A DNA stretch of 64,000 nt from Phycisphaerales bacterium (GTDB taxonomy: Bacteria; Planctomycetota; Phycisphaerae; Phycisphaerales; UBA1924), in the NCBI GenBank assembly GCA_028279375.1, contig JANQNW010000009.1, forward strand, positions 86,034 to 150,033, in the 5' to 3' direction. The stretch's first letter is position 1. Each line of letters opens with the position of its first letter. Shown piece by piece: positions 46,118 through 54,360 of the stretch. The position numbers and the translations under genes are program-made. Under the pieces are notes generated by a model, which did no database searches, was not told where the DNA came from, and saw only the letters and a program-made list of their open reading frames with translations.

Positions 46118-47365
46118 TCAATCGAGTCCGATGATCTCCCCGCCGCAGATCACAAGATCGACGGGATTCCCCCCGAACTCGTACGCGAGCAGACGCTCAT
46201 CCGTGTGGCGGAGCATAATCAGGTCCGCCCGCATTCCCTCGGCAAGCGCGCCGCGATCATCGAAGCCGAGCAGCGCTGCCGCGTTGATCGTGCAGGCGCT
46301 GATGGCTTCCGACGGTGTGAGGCCGAGCTTTCTAACGGCGAGCGCGATCGCGAAAGGCATGGAGCTCGTCGGCGCCGATCCCGGATTGCAGTTCGTCGCA
46401 ATCACGAGAGCCCCACCGGCGTCCGCGAAGGCACGCCCGTTCGCGTATCGCTCATCCACGTGGAATCCCGAGCATGGCAACATCACACCAAATGTCCTCG
46501 ACTCCGCGAGCAGACGCAGTTCGCCGGGCGGGGTCGCTTCGAGATGATCCACGCTCAGGGCGCCCAACTCAATGGCGAGCGTCGTCATCCCGAGCGCATT
46601 GAACTGGTCCGCATGCACGCGAACCGGATGCCCGAGTTCAAGCGCCTTGTCGAAGAGGCGACGTGTGTCCTCGAGCGACCAGGCGCCTTGCTCGCAGTAC
46701 GCGTCGATCGTGATTCCAGGGAACTCCGTGCTGACGGCTGGAAGTGTCTCGGTGATCGTCCTCTCGACGAAGTCCGGCTGATCGGGATCGATCGCGTGGC
46801 CCAGGAGCGCCGTCGGACAGATCGTCACACGCGTGCGCCTCTGGGCGTCGTGGATCGCCTGCAGCATCTTCATCTCATCGCGCGTTGAGAGTCCATATCC
46901 ACTCTTGACCTCGACGGTCGTCGTGCCCTCGCCGAGCATCACCTCGAGGCGCGCGAGCAGATTGCGCATGAGCTGGCGCTTCGAGGTCTCCCGCACAGCG
47001 CGCACGGTGGACATGATTCCGCCGCCTGCCTCGAGAATCTCGAGATACGTCGCGCCAGACTGCTTCTGATCGAACTCATCGAGCCGCTCGCCCGCCCAGA
47101 CGGCGTGCGTATGGGCGTCTACGAACGACGGCATGACCACCCGTCCCTCGGCGTCGATCACGATGACGTTGTCGGCGCCCGTGACGAAACTCGGCGCACG
47201 CGGATCATCGCGCAGGATCGATGGGATGATCCCCGCGATCCGGTCGCCCTCGATTACGATGTCCGCAGGATCGCTCTGCGCGAGGAGCCCCAGGTTGAGC
47301 CCGCGCCGCGGCGCCTCGCCCGCCTCGAGAGTAATCGCCCGTGCGTTCTGAATGATGATCGTCAT
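46118..47365 (-). CDS. hutI: Imidazolonepropionase
   Basis: Third enzyme of histidine degradation: hydrolyses imidazolone-5-propionate to N-formimino-L-glutamate. Amidohydrolase fold, 415 residues. The metal site DAHTHAVWAGER is clear, with GATYLEILEAGGGIMSTVRA, the substrate Tyr in VKSGYGLST, VHADQFNALG, VDHLEAT and TNCNPGSAPTSSMP. It starts 10 nt after the hutU stop and is probably translated from the same mRNA. No formiminoglutamase (hutG) or deiminase (hutF) follows, so the last step must be encoded elsewhere. Confidence 0.94.
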   Translation of the reverse strand: MTIIIQNARAITLEAGEAPRRGLNLGLLAQSDPADIVIEGDRIAGIIPSILRDDPRAPSFVTGADNVIVIDAEGRVVMPSFVDAHTHAVWAGERLDEFDQKQSGATYLEILEAGGGIMSTVRAVRETSKRQLMRNLLARLEVMLGEGTTTVEVKSGYGLSTRDEMKMLQAIHDAQRRTRVTICPTALLGHAIDPDQPDFVERTITETLPAVSTEFPGITIDAYCEQGAWSLEDTRRLFDKALELGHPVRVHADQFNALGMTTLAIELGALSVDHLEATPPGELRLLAESRTFGVMLPCSGFHVDERYANGRAFADAGGALVIATNCNPGSAPTSSMPFAIALAVRKLGLTPSEAISACTINAAALLGFDDRGALAEGMRADLIMLRHTDERLLAYEFGGNPVDLVICGGEIIGLD

Positions 47366-47375
47366 GACGTGGGAC

Positions 47376-49055
47376 TTACAGATCCCGCATCGGGATATCG
47401 ACTTCGTGCGCCTCGGCGCATCGCTCGGCCTCGTCGTACCCCGCGTCCACGTGACGCAACACGCCCATCATCGGATCATTCGTGAGCACGCGACTGAGTC
47501 TCTCAGCGGCCTCCGGCGTGCCGTCCGCCACGATCACCTGTCCGGCGTGCTGTGAGTAGCCGATTCCGACACCGCCGCCATGATGGAAGCTCACCCAACT
47601 GGCGCCGCTGGCGACATTCACCATCGCGTTGAGAATCGCCCAGTCGCTGATCGCGTCCGAGCCGTCCTTCATGCCCTCGGTCTCGCGATTGGGCGAGGCG
47701 ACCGAGCCGCAGTCGAGATGGTCGCGTCCGATGACGATCGGCGCGGAGACGTCGCCCCGCTTCACCATGTCATTGAAGAGCAGCCCGGCCTTCTCGCGCT
47801 CGCCGAAGCCGAACCAACAGATGCGTGAGGGCAGGCCCTGGAAGTGCACGCGTTCTCCAGCGAGCTTCAGCCATCGATGCAGCGCCTCGTCCTTCGGAAA
47901 GAGCTCCATCAGCGCGCGGTCAGTCGCGAAGATGTCCTCCGGATCGCCCGAGAGCGCCGCCCAGCGGAATGGACCACGTCCATTGCAGAACTGAGGCCGG
48001 ATGTACGCTGGCACGAAGCCGGGGAACTCGAACGCGTCCTTGAAGCCCTCTTCAAGCGCGCGCTGCCGGATGTTGTTGCCGTAGTCGAAGGTCACCGCGC
48101 CACGTCGCTTGAGCTCGACCATCTGCTCCACATGTCTCCGCATTGTGGTGAGCGACCGCTTCTCATAATCCTGCGGATACTGTGATCGAAGCTCCTCGGC
48201 GTCTTCGACAGTCAGCCCCTCCGGATAGTACGAAAGCGCATCGTGCGCAGAGGTCTGGTCCGTCAGGGCGTCCGGCGTAATGTCGCGCTCGAGCATGCGC
48301 CCAAGCAGCACGACCGCATTCACCGGCACGCCGACCGAGACCGCCTGCTTCTTGCTCTTGTAGTCGAGGGCCGCGTCGATGGCGCTGTCAACATCCTCGA
48401 TGATCTCGTCGAGATACCCGTCATGACAGCGCCGGTCGAGTCGGGAGTGATCGACATCGGCGATCAGGCAGGCGCCGTTGTTCATCGTGACCGCGAGCGG
48501 CTGCGCGCCGCCCATGCCGCCGCAGCCTGCGGTCACGCTGAGCGTGCCTGCGAGATCCCCACCAAAGTGCTGCCGGGCGCACTCTGCGAAGGTCTCATAG
48601 GTCCCCTGCAGAATGCCCTGCGTCCCGATGTAAATCCACGAGCCGGCCGTCATCTGGCCGTACATGATCAGACCCTTCGCGGCGAGCTCGTCGAAATTCT
48701 GCTGGGTCGCCCAGTGCGGGACGAGATTGCTGTTGGCGATGAGCACCCGCGGGGCGTCTTCGGTTGTCTGGATGACGCCGACCGGTTTGCCCGACTGCAC
48801 GAGCAGCGTCTCATCCGGCTCCAGGCGTTTGAGCGTGTCGACGATCGCGTCAAACGCCGGCCATGAGCGAGCGGCCTGACCGCGGCCCCCGTAGACCACG
48901 AGGCGCGATGGATCTTCGGCGACCTCTGGGTCGAGGTTGTTCATCAGCATGCGCATGGCGGCTTCTGCCTGCCACGTGCGGCATGTCAGTTCGCTTCCCC
49001 GCGGCGCCCGGATCGTCCTGGTGGCGCCGCCCGCGCTCGTCTGTGCAACAGTCAT
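47376..49055 (-). CDS. hutU: Urocanate hydratase
   Basis: Second enzyme of histidine degradation: NAD-dependent hydration of urocanate to imidazolonepropionate. 559 residues, usual length. [14 protein letters not shown], the NAD-binding [15 protein letters not shown], and the active-site segment [18 protein letters not shown] with its Cys are all present, as is [15 protein letters not shown]. The start is ATG 49055 with GGGGAG 7 nt upstream (a TTG precedes it). It is followed by hutI and preceded by the two redoxin lipoprotein genes and hutH on the same strand. Confidence 0.96.
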   Translation of the reverse strand: MTVAQTSAGGATRTIRAPRGSELTCRTWQAEAAMRMLMNNLDPEVAEDPSRLVVYGGRGQAARSWPAFDAIVDTLKRLEPDETLLVQSGKPVGVIQTTEDAPRVLIANSNLVPHWATQQNFDELAAKGLIMYGQMTAGSWIYIGTQGILQGTYETFAECARQHFGGDLAGTLSVTAGCGGMGGAQPLAVTMNNGACLIADVDHSRLDRRCHDGYLDEIIEDVDSAIDAALDYKSKKQAVSVGVPVNAVVLLGRMLERDITPDALTDQTSAHDALSYYPEGLTVEDAEELRSQYPQDYEKRSLTTMRRHVEQMVELKRRGAVTFDYGNNIRQRALEEGFKDAFEFPGFVPAYIRPQFCNGRGPFRWAALSGDPEDIFATDRALMELFPKDEALHRWLKLAGERVHFQGLPSRICWFGFGEREKAGLLFNDMVKRGDVSAPIVIGRDHLDCGSVASPNRETEGMKDGSDAISDWAILNAMVNVASGASWVSFHHGGGVGIGYSQHAGQVIVADGTPEAAERLSRVLTNDPMMGVLRHVDAGYDEAERCAEAHEVDIPMRDL

Positions 49056-49127
49056 CAACGCGCTCCCCGATTGGAATCTCTCGAAAAGCCCATTGTGGCA
49101 GATGCGGGCGCCGCCCGCAGCGCAATG

Positions 49128-49853
49128 TCAGCGATGAACTTCGACGAATCCGGCGATTTCCGACGCCACAGGTCTGTCCTGTGGCTTCCAGTTGCAATAC
49201 GCAAAGCGCACGAGTCCCTCCCGGCCGACCACGAAGAGACTCGGTCCCGGAAGCAGTGGGCTGCCGGACGCGCTCACTTCCTCAGGCACGACATCGCCAA
49301 ACTCAAACTCCGGACCTTCCAGATCCTTCGACGTGTCGAACGCCACGTGGAATCCAGTCATCGCCTCGTCCCGGCTGTCGCTCAGCGCGTAGAACTGGAG
49401 TCCGAGATCCTCCGCCATCCGCTCGACGACCTCGATCGGCTCTGGTGAGATCGCGAACACCTGGCCGCCAGCAGCGCGTATGGCGTCGAGCTCCACCTGC
49501 ACAGCGCTCAGGAACGCTCTGTCTTCGCGACGCCAACTGCCCTGAATGAAGATGACGACCGTTGGGCCGTTGGCGTAGATCGTGCGCAGACTCACAGACC
49601 GGCCGCCCGGCTGTGTGAGTCTCGCGTCAGGCGCACGATCACTGACATTCAGGCCGGGAAACCGTTTCGCAGGATTGAGGATCGCAGGCGGCTTCTCCGC
49701 CGAGTCTCCGGGCGCCGCGCTGATCTCCTGCGTGTTCGCGGCTGGGCCGGATGTCGCTTGGCGCTCTCGCTCTTCGCAGCCCGAAGCCAGCAGCAGGAGC
49801 GCGATAAAGCCGGCGCAGCAAAGACTGCGAGATGGAGCGCTCGATCGCGTCAC
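49128..49853 (-). CDS. Redoxin-fold lipoprotein lacking the active-site cysteines
   Basis: 241-residue lipoprotein (signal FIALLLLASGC, lipid Cys near 26) with the AhpC/TSA-like thioredoxin fold (about 60-240). It is a paralogue of the gene just upstream: both share RAPDARL/RAPNARL, GPTVV-F-GSW, GGQ-FAISPE, FVV-R-G-VRFA. Where the paralogue has WCPFC, this protein reads WRRED, so both catalytic cysteines are lost (Arg108 and Asp111). Catalysis as a peroxidase is unlikely; a structural or partner role is possible. GTG 49853 overlaps the upstream stop (GTGA). The longer frame to 49931 lies inside the upstream gene. Confidence 0.78.
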   Translation of the reverse strand: MTRSSAPSRSLCCAGFIALLLLASGCEERERQATSGPAANTQEISAAPGDSAEKPPAILNPAKRFPGLNVSDRAPDARLTQPGGRSVSLRTIYANGPTVVIFIQGSWRREDRAFLSAVQVELDAIRAAGGQVFAISPEPIEVVERMAEDLGLQFYALSDSRDEAMTGFHVAFDTSKDLEGPEFEFGDVVPEEVSASGSPLLPGPSLFVVGREGLVRFAYCNWKPQDRPVASEIAGFVEVHR

Positions 49854-50548
49854 TTGTTCATAGCCTCGACGAACTCGATGACGTCCTTCGGCTTGGCGCG
49901 CTTCTTGTAATCCCATTCCGCGAACGCCCACCGGACGACGCCATCACGATCGACCACAAAGGTCGCAGGCGCTGGAAGTTCCCATCTGTGGATCTGGTTG
50001 TGCTTTTCGAGATCGATGCCGTAGCCGCGATACTTCTTCTGCGTCCGTTCTTCGAGTTCGAACGCGACCCGGTAGTTCCGAATGGCCTCACCGGACGAAT
50101 CGGAGAGCACGAGGTAGGTCGCATCCGTCATGTCGACGGTCTCAATGCTGTGCTCGCGCGTTTCGGGGCTGATCGCGACGAACTGGCCGCCGGCCTCCTC
50201 GAGGTCCGGCAGCTTGTCCTGCCAGCGTGAGAGCGCCTTGGTGCAGAATGGGCACCATGATCCTCGATAGAACGTCACGACCGTCGGCCCGCTCGACCAG
50301 AGGTCGTCGAGTTCAACTTCGTCGCCCTCGACATTCACGAGCCTCGCGTTCGGCGCCCTCTCACCAGGCGTGAGCCCTGGCTGCTGGGTCTTCGGATCCA
50401 GCTTTTCCGGGAGATCATCCATGTTCGCGGCGACCGGCTTTTCTTCCTCTGTGCGAATCTCGGAGGTGTGGCCGTAGTTCGTCGCGCAACCACTGAGGGC
50501 GATGCAGGACAAAGTCAGTGCGCCGCCGACCAGGCAGAGGTGATTCAT
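49850..50548 (-). CDS. Peroxiredoxin-like lipoprotein with CPFC motif
   Basis: 232-residue lipoprotein (signal IALSGC, Cys21) of the AhpC/TSA-like family. TFYRGSWCPFCTKALS (Cys99 and Cys102) is the redox centre, as in PRX-like 2 proteins and thiol peroxidases; GGQFVAISPE and FVVDRDGVVRWAFAEWDY follow. Expected to reduce peroxides or disulfides in the periplasm. GAGGAG lies 10 nt before the ATG. Its stop overlaps the start of the cysteine-less paralogue. Both lie between hutH and hutU on the same strand, so they may be co-transcribed with the histidine genes, but a functional link is not shown. Confidence 0.85.
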   Translation of the reverse strand: MNHLCLVGGALTLSCIALSGCATNYGHTSEIRTEEEKPVAANMDDLPEKLDPKTQQPGLTPGERAPNARLVNVEGDEVELDDLWSSGPTVVTFYRGSWCPFCTKALSRWQDKLPDLEEAGGQFVAISPETREHSIETVDMTDATYLVLSDSSGEAIRNYRVAFELEERTQKKYRGYGIDLEKHNQIHRWELPAPATFVVDRDGVVRWAFAEWDYKKRAKPKDVIEFVEAMNK

Positions 50549-50687
50549 ATCTCGTTGCTCCTCGAGCCGGAGGGCTCATCGGGTTCGGGCGATTGTCCCC
50601 CGTCGAATCGCACTGGGCGACCGACCATTCCCGGAAAGTCAGGAATCTCCGCGCGAGACCGTCCGATGGCAAACAGCATATGGACAC

Positions 50688-52250
50688 TCAGGCGTCGTCG
50701 CACGACTCTGAGAACGCTCCATCACGGATCAGGCGCTCGATCGACGCGATGTCCGGCGCCGGGGAGCGATCACGCTCCAGTTCGGCAACATGCTCCCGAA
50801 TGATCGCGTGCGCTCGCTCGACGGCGGCGCCCGATCTGAGCGGCCGAGCACGCTCAAGCGCCTCGGCTGCGCACAACAGCTCGATAGCGACGACCGAGCG
50901 CGTGAGCTGCACGCCTCGCGCCGCCTTGGCCACCGAGCGCGGGCCCGACGAGTTGTAGTCTTCCATCCCGGCGCACGTCGGGATGTTCGTGACGCACGCC
51001 GGCGTCGAGAGCGTCGCGAGTTCGTTGCAGCACGCCGCCGCGGCGTACTGGGCGACCATGAAGCCGCTCTGCAGGCCGGGGTCTGGACTCAACTGCGGGG
51101 AGAGATCGGCGATGCGATCACGAGCCGCGAGCATGTGGAAGACGCGACGCTCAGCGATCCCAGCGACTTGCGCGATCGCCGGAGTCAGCGCGTCCATGTG
51201 CAGCGCCAGCGGCATCCCATGGAAGTTCCCCGCCGAAACGACGCGTCGCCCTGCGAGTTCGTTCTCGAACACAAGCGGATTGTCCGTGACGGCGCCGAGT
51301 TCGAGTTCGACCACGCGCCAGACGGCGTTCATCAGATCCAGCGCGGCGCCGAGGACGACGGGGGCGCATCGGAATGAATACGGGTCCTGCACGCGCGGAT
51401 CATCCTCGGCGTGACTCGGGATGATCTCACTGCCTTCAAGCAGTTCGCCCAAGCGCCGAGCGACCTCGATCTGCCCGGACTGCATTCTGGCGGCATGAAC
51501 ACGCGGATCGAGAAACGAGTCCGTTGTCTTGTTCGCATCGAGTGACATCGCGGCGCCGACGAGCGCCGCATCGAAGACGCGCTTCATGTCTTTCAGGGCC
51601 AGCGCCGCGCGGCCGGCCATCAGATGAGTGCCATTGATCAGCGCGAGGCCTTCCTTCGGACCAAGCCGAAGCGGCGTCGCCCCGGCGCGCCTGAGAGCCT
51701 CGGCTCCGTCCAATCGCTTGCCGTCGCTCGTCGCCTCGCCTTCACCGAGGAGCGGCAGCGCGAGATGCGCCAGTGGCGCCAGATCGCCCGATGCGCCGAC
51801 GGAGCCCGTTTCCGGAACGACTGGCGTCACATCCGCGTTCAGGAAGGCAACGAGGTTCTCGACGAGAGCGACCTGAACGCCGGACCGGCCTCGACACAGT
51901 GACGCTGCGAGCAGCAGCATCATCGAGCGGACGACCTCCTCGGGCAGCGGCTCGCCGACTCCCGACGCATGCGATCGGAGAAGGTTGATTTGCAGCGCCT
52001 CGAGTTGGTCGCCACCAACGCGCTGGCTCGCGAGTGCCCCGAATCCGGTGTTCACGCCGTAGATCGCGGCCCCGTCCTCGAGGACCGTCCGAAGCGTCTC
52101 CTGAGATCTCTCAAGGAGTGATCGCGCTGCCGGCGAGAGTTCGACGCGCTGCCGCAGACGGGCGACCTGGTGGACCTGATCAATCGTCAGCGACCCGCCA
52201 TCGAGGGAGAGAGGGCCGCCTGAGACGGGAGGTGAAGGCGAGGTGCTCAT
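50688..52250 (-). CDS. hutH: Histidine ammonia-lyase
   Basis: First enzyme of histidine degradation: deaminates L-His to urocanate. 520 residues. The MIO cofactor forms from Ala153-Ser154-Gly155 in GSVGASGDLAPLAH. Other marks: catalytic Tyr in AIYGVNTGFG, EGLALINGTHLM, and SAGNFHG and QDPYSFRCAP. ATG 52250 is chosen by alignment of the N-terminus; the frame is open to 52331. A TATAGT box (52367-52372, minus strand) about 115 nt upstream may be the promoter. First gene of the hut region, divergent from a membrane protein gene. Confidence 0.95.
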   Translation of the reverse strand: MSTSPSPPVSGGPLSLDGGSLTIDQVHQVARLRQRVELSPAARSLLERSQETLRTVLEDGAAIYGVNTGFGALASQRVGGDQLEALQINLLRSHASGVGEPLPEEVVRSMMLLLAASLCRGRSGVQVALVENLVAFLNADVTPVVPETGSVGASGDLAPLAHLALPLLGEGEATSDGKRLDGAEALRRAGATPLRLGPKEGLALINGTHLMAGRAALALKDMKRVFDAALVGAAMSLDANKTTDSFLDPRVHAARMQSGQIEVARRLGELLEGSEIIPSHAEDDPRVQDPYSFRCAPVVLGAALDLMNAVWRVVELELGAVTDNPLVFENELAGRRVVSAGNFHGMPLALHMDALTPAIAQVAGIAERRVFHMLAARDRIADLSPQLSPDPGLQSGFMVAQYAAAACCNELATLSTPACVTNIPTCAGMEDYNSSGPRSVAKAARGVQLTRSVVAIELLCAAEALERARPLRSGAAVERAHAIIREHVAELERDRSPAPDIASIERLIRDGAFSESCDDA

Positions 52251-52366
52251 GTGTGTCAGTGTTGCGAGCCTCACGGGCTCGGGCAATCGGGCGATTCGGG
52301 TGGACGGGGCTTTTCCGTTCGGCCGATCCAATGTCCTGGCGATTGCGGCGCCGATGGAGGGGCGTC

Positions 52367-52374
52367 ACTATAAG
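52367..52374. promoter_or_regulatory. Overlapping divergent -10 boxes between hutH and membrane gene
   Basis: ACTATAAG reads TATAAG (52369-52374) on the plus strand and TATAGT (52367-52372) on the minus strand. It may serve both divergent genes. No clear -35 on either side. Confidence 0.4.
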
Positions 52375-52424
52375 ACGAGACCCCGCGCCGCCGGACGAGG
52401 CGGGAGTCGCAGTCGAGCACGCGC

Positions 52425-53255
52425 ATGAAGACAACAGTCGCATCCTGGACGCTCATCGGCATCGCAGCACTCGTCGCCGGCCCGATCGCGGGTCGGCTCG
52501 TCGGCGGCGTTCCTGCGCCTGATGGCGGACCCGACGCCACGATGCTCGTCAACGACGCCCTGAGCGCAGGCATCTCACGGACGTTCGCAGCGATGATCAT
52601 CGCCGGAGCCATGGGCCTTCTGACGGCGCGTGTTTCGTCGGTGCGTGCGGGCCTGCTTGCGGCTGGCGCCGTTCTCGTCTGGCCCGCCTGGACCTCGGCT
52701 CGCGTCGAGGGCCTCCTCCAATCGGCCCAGTCAGGCGATCCGTTCGTCCCGCTGGCGGTCGAGGGATTGGTCCTTGGCGGAATCGCGGTCGCGATCTGCA
52801 TCGCAATGGCGCTCGTCCAGCCAGCCAGTCCTGACCATGAGTCCGATGGCGCCCGGGGTGGGGTGCATTTTCGGAAGGACGCGATGATCGGTCTCGTGAC
52901 CGCGATCGTGGTCGGAGGCGTGGCGGCGTGGTTAATCGCGCGAGAGGGGCTGAAGGGCCAGACGCTTGCGGCCGGCGCCATCGCGTCGATCGCCGCCTGC
53001 ACAGTGGGTCGCATTGTCGCCGGCGGAGCGCCCGTGGCGGTCTTCGTCGCCGGACTCGGTGTGCTCGCTGTCGCCAGCCCCGCCCTCGGGGCCACGATCG
53101 ACGGCTCGGACGCCCTCGCTCGCAGCTTCTCGAATGACCTCTTCCCACTCGCCAGAATCGCGCCGCTCGACTGGATCGCCGGGGCTTTTCTCGGCGCCCC
53201 GATCGGACTCGCCTGGGGCGCGTCGATGCTGGAGAAAAAGGCACACGAGGCCTGA
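52425..53255 (+). CDS. Polytopic membrane protein, unknown function
   Basis: 276-residue protein with about seven hydrophobic helices: WTLIGIAALVAGPIAG near the start, then FAAMIIAGAMGLLTA, AGLLAAGAVLVWPAW, EGLVLGGIAVAICIAMALV, MIGLVTAIVVGGVAAWLI and further helices to the end. A charged loop (SPDHESDGARGGVHFRKD) divides it into two halves. I recognise no family, and no motif points to a transporter or enzyme. ATG 52425 has no clear ribosome site. It stands between hutH (divergent) and folE2 (downstream, 114 nt). Confidence 0.6.
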   Translation: MKTTVASWTLIGIAALVAGPIAGRLVGGVPAPDGGPDATMLVNDALSAGISRTFAAMIIAGAMGLLTARVSSVRAGLLAAGAVLVWPAWTSARVEGLLQSAQSGDPFVPLAVEGLVLGGIAVAICIAMALVQPASPDHESDGARGGVHFRKDAMIGLVTAIVVGGVAAWLIAREGLKGQTLAAGAIASIAACTVGRIVAGGAPVAVFVAGLGVLAVASPALGATIDGSDALARSFSNDLFPLARIAPLDWIAGAFLGAPIGLAWGASMLEKKAHEA

Positions 53256-53311
53256 ACTCGGCGCCCGCCGAATCCCCTCTCATCACCCCGGCGAAGTCCC
53301 TCGCGCGCTCC

Positions 53312-53317
53312 TAGCAT
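53312..53317 (+). promoter_or_regulatory. Candidate -10 box for folE2
   Basis: TAGCAT, 52 nt before ATG 53370. Confidence 0.4.
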
Positions 53318-53369
53318 GGGGTCGAAGCCGCAGGTGGCGGCTCGCTTTCTCCCCAGAACGGATCTCTCG

Positions 53370-54206
53370 ATGAACTCTCCCCGGACGGATATCACTCCCT
53401 CCTCACCAGTCGTGGTTGACGCGACCATGCCCGATGTGCAGTCCGAGTCGGACGAGCGCCAGATCGCGATCGATCGGGTCGGCGTGAAGAACGTCACCTA
53501 CCCGATCACCCTGCACATGCCCTGCGGGGGAAGCCAGACGACCGTCGCGACGATCAACATGTACGTCGGTCTGCCGCACCACCAGAAGGGCACGCATATG
53601 AGCCGCTTCCTGGAGGTGCTGAATCAGTACGCTGACAGCATCACGCCGGAGCGGATCCCTGAGATCACACGCGAGATGCGCAAGCGTCTTGACGCCGACG
53701 AAGGGCACTTGGAACTCGACTTCACCTACTTCATTCGGAAACTCGCCCCGGTGACCAAGTCGCCGGGTTTGATGGACTATCGCGTCACATTCGAGTGCAC
53801 GAGCAACTCACACGAGGACTTCGTGATGGGCGTCACGGCGCCGGCCACCAGCCTCTGCCCCTGCTCGAAGGAAATTTCCGAGTACGGCGCCCACAACCAG
53901 CGATGCCTGATCACTGCGAAGGTGCGTTTCAAGGAGACGATGTGGATCGAGTGCCTCGCGCGTCATCTCGAAGAATCGGCAAGTTCCGAGGTCTACGCCG
54001 TCCTGAAGCGCCCGGACGAGAAGTTCGTGACGGAGGCCGCATTCGACAATCCCAAGTTCGTCGAGGACATCGTCCGTGATCTCGCCCTTCGCCTCGATGA
54101 CGACGATCGCGTCACGTGGTATTCAATCGACTCTGAGAATTTCGAGTCCATCCACAGCCACAACGCCTACGCCCAGGTGATCCGGGACAAGCGGCAGGGC
54201 GCCTGA
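53370..54206 (+). CDS. folE2: GTP cyclohydrolase IB
   Basis: GTP cyclohydrolase of the metal-flexible FolE2 type: GTP to 7,8-dihydroneopterin triphosphate, the entry to folate and queuosine synthesis. 278 residues. Family marks: DVQSESDERQIAIDRVGVKN near the start, HHQKGTHMSRFLE, TSLCPCSKEIS with the metal-binding Cys, GAHNQRC and the closing SIHSHNAYAQV. The start is ATG 53370; an in-frame ATG at 53316 lies inside the TAGCAT box and cannot be on its transcript. Transcribed alone. Confidence 0.95.
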   Translation: MNSPRTDITPSSPVVVDATMPDVQSESDERQIAIDRVGVKNVTYPITLHMPCGGSQTTVATINMYVGLPHHQKGTHMSRFLEVLNQYADSITPERIPEITREMRKRLDADEGHLELDFTYFIRKLAPVTKSPGLMDYRVTFECTSNSHEDFVMGVTAPATSLCPCSKEISEYGAHNQRCLITAKVRFKETMWIECLARHLEESASSEVYAVLKRPDEKFVTEAAFDNPKFVEDIVRDLALRLDDDDRVTWYSIDSENFESIHSHNAYAQVIRDKRQGA

Positions 54207-54360
54207 CCCCCTCTGATTCCGTCCGCCATTCCGGGATCCACGAGCCTGATCGACCGATATTCTTACGAGTGACGCCTGCAGGGCCGCCGGTGGCGCCTGC
54301 GCGCAGACTCGTCGAAGTCGACCAGGGCCCGGATTGAAGCACGACGCGCTCATTCCAAGC

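Noticed and set aside
52271..53497. Minus-strand frame of 408 codons opposite the membrane protein and folE2
   Set aside because: Low-complexity Ala/Pro/Ser/Arg translation, crosses two promoters.
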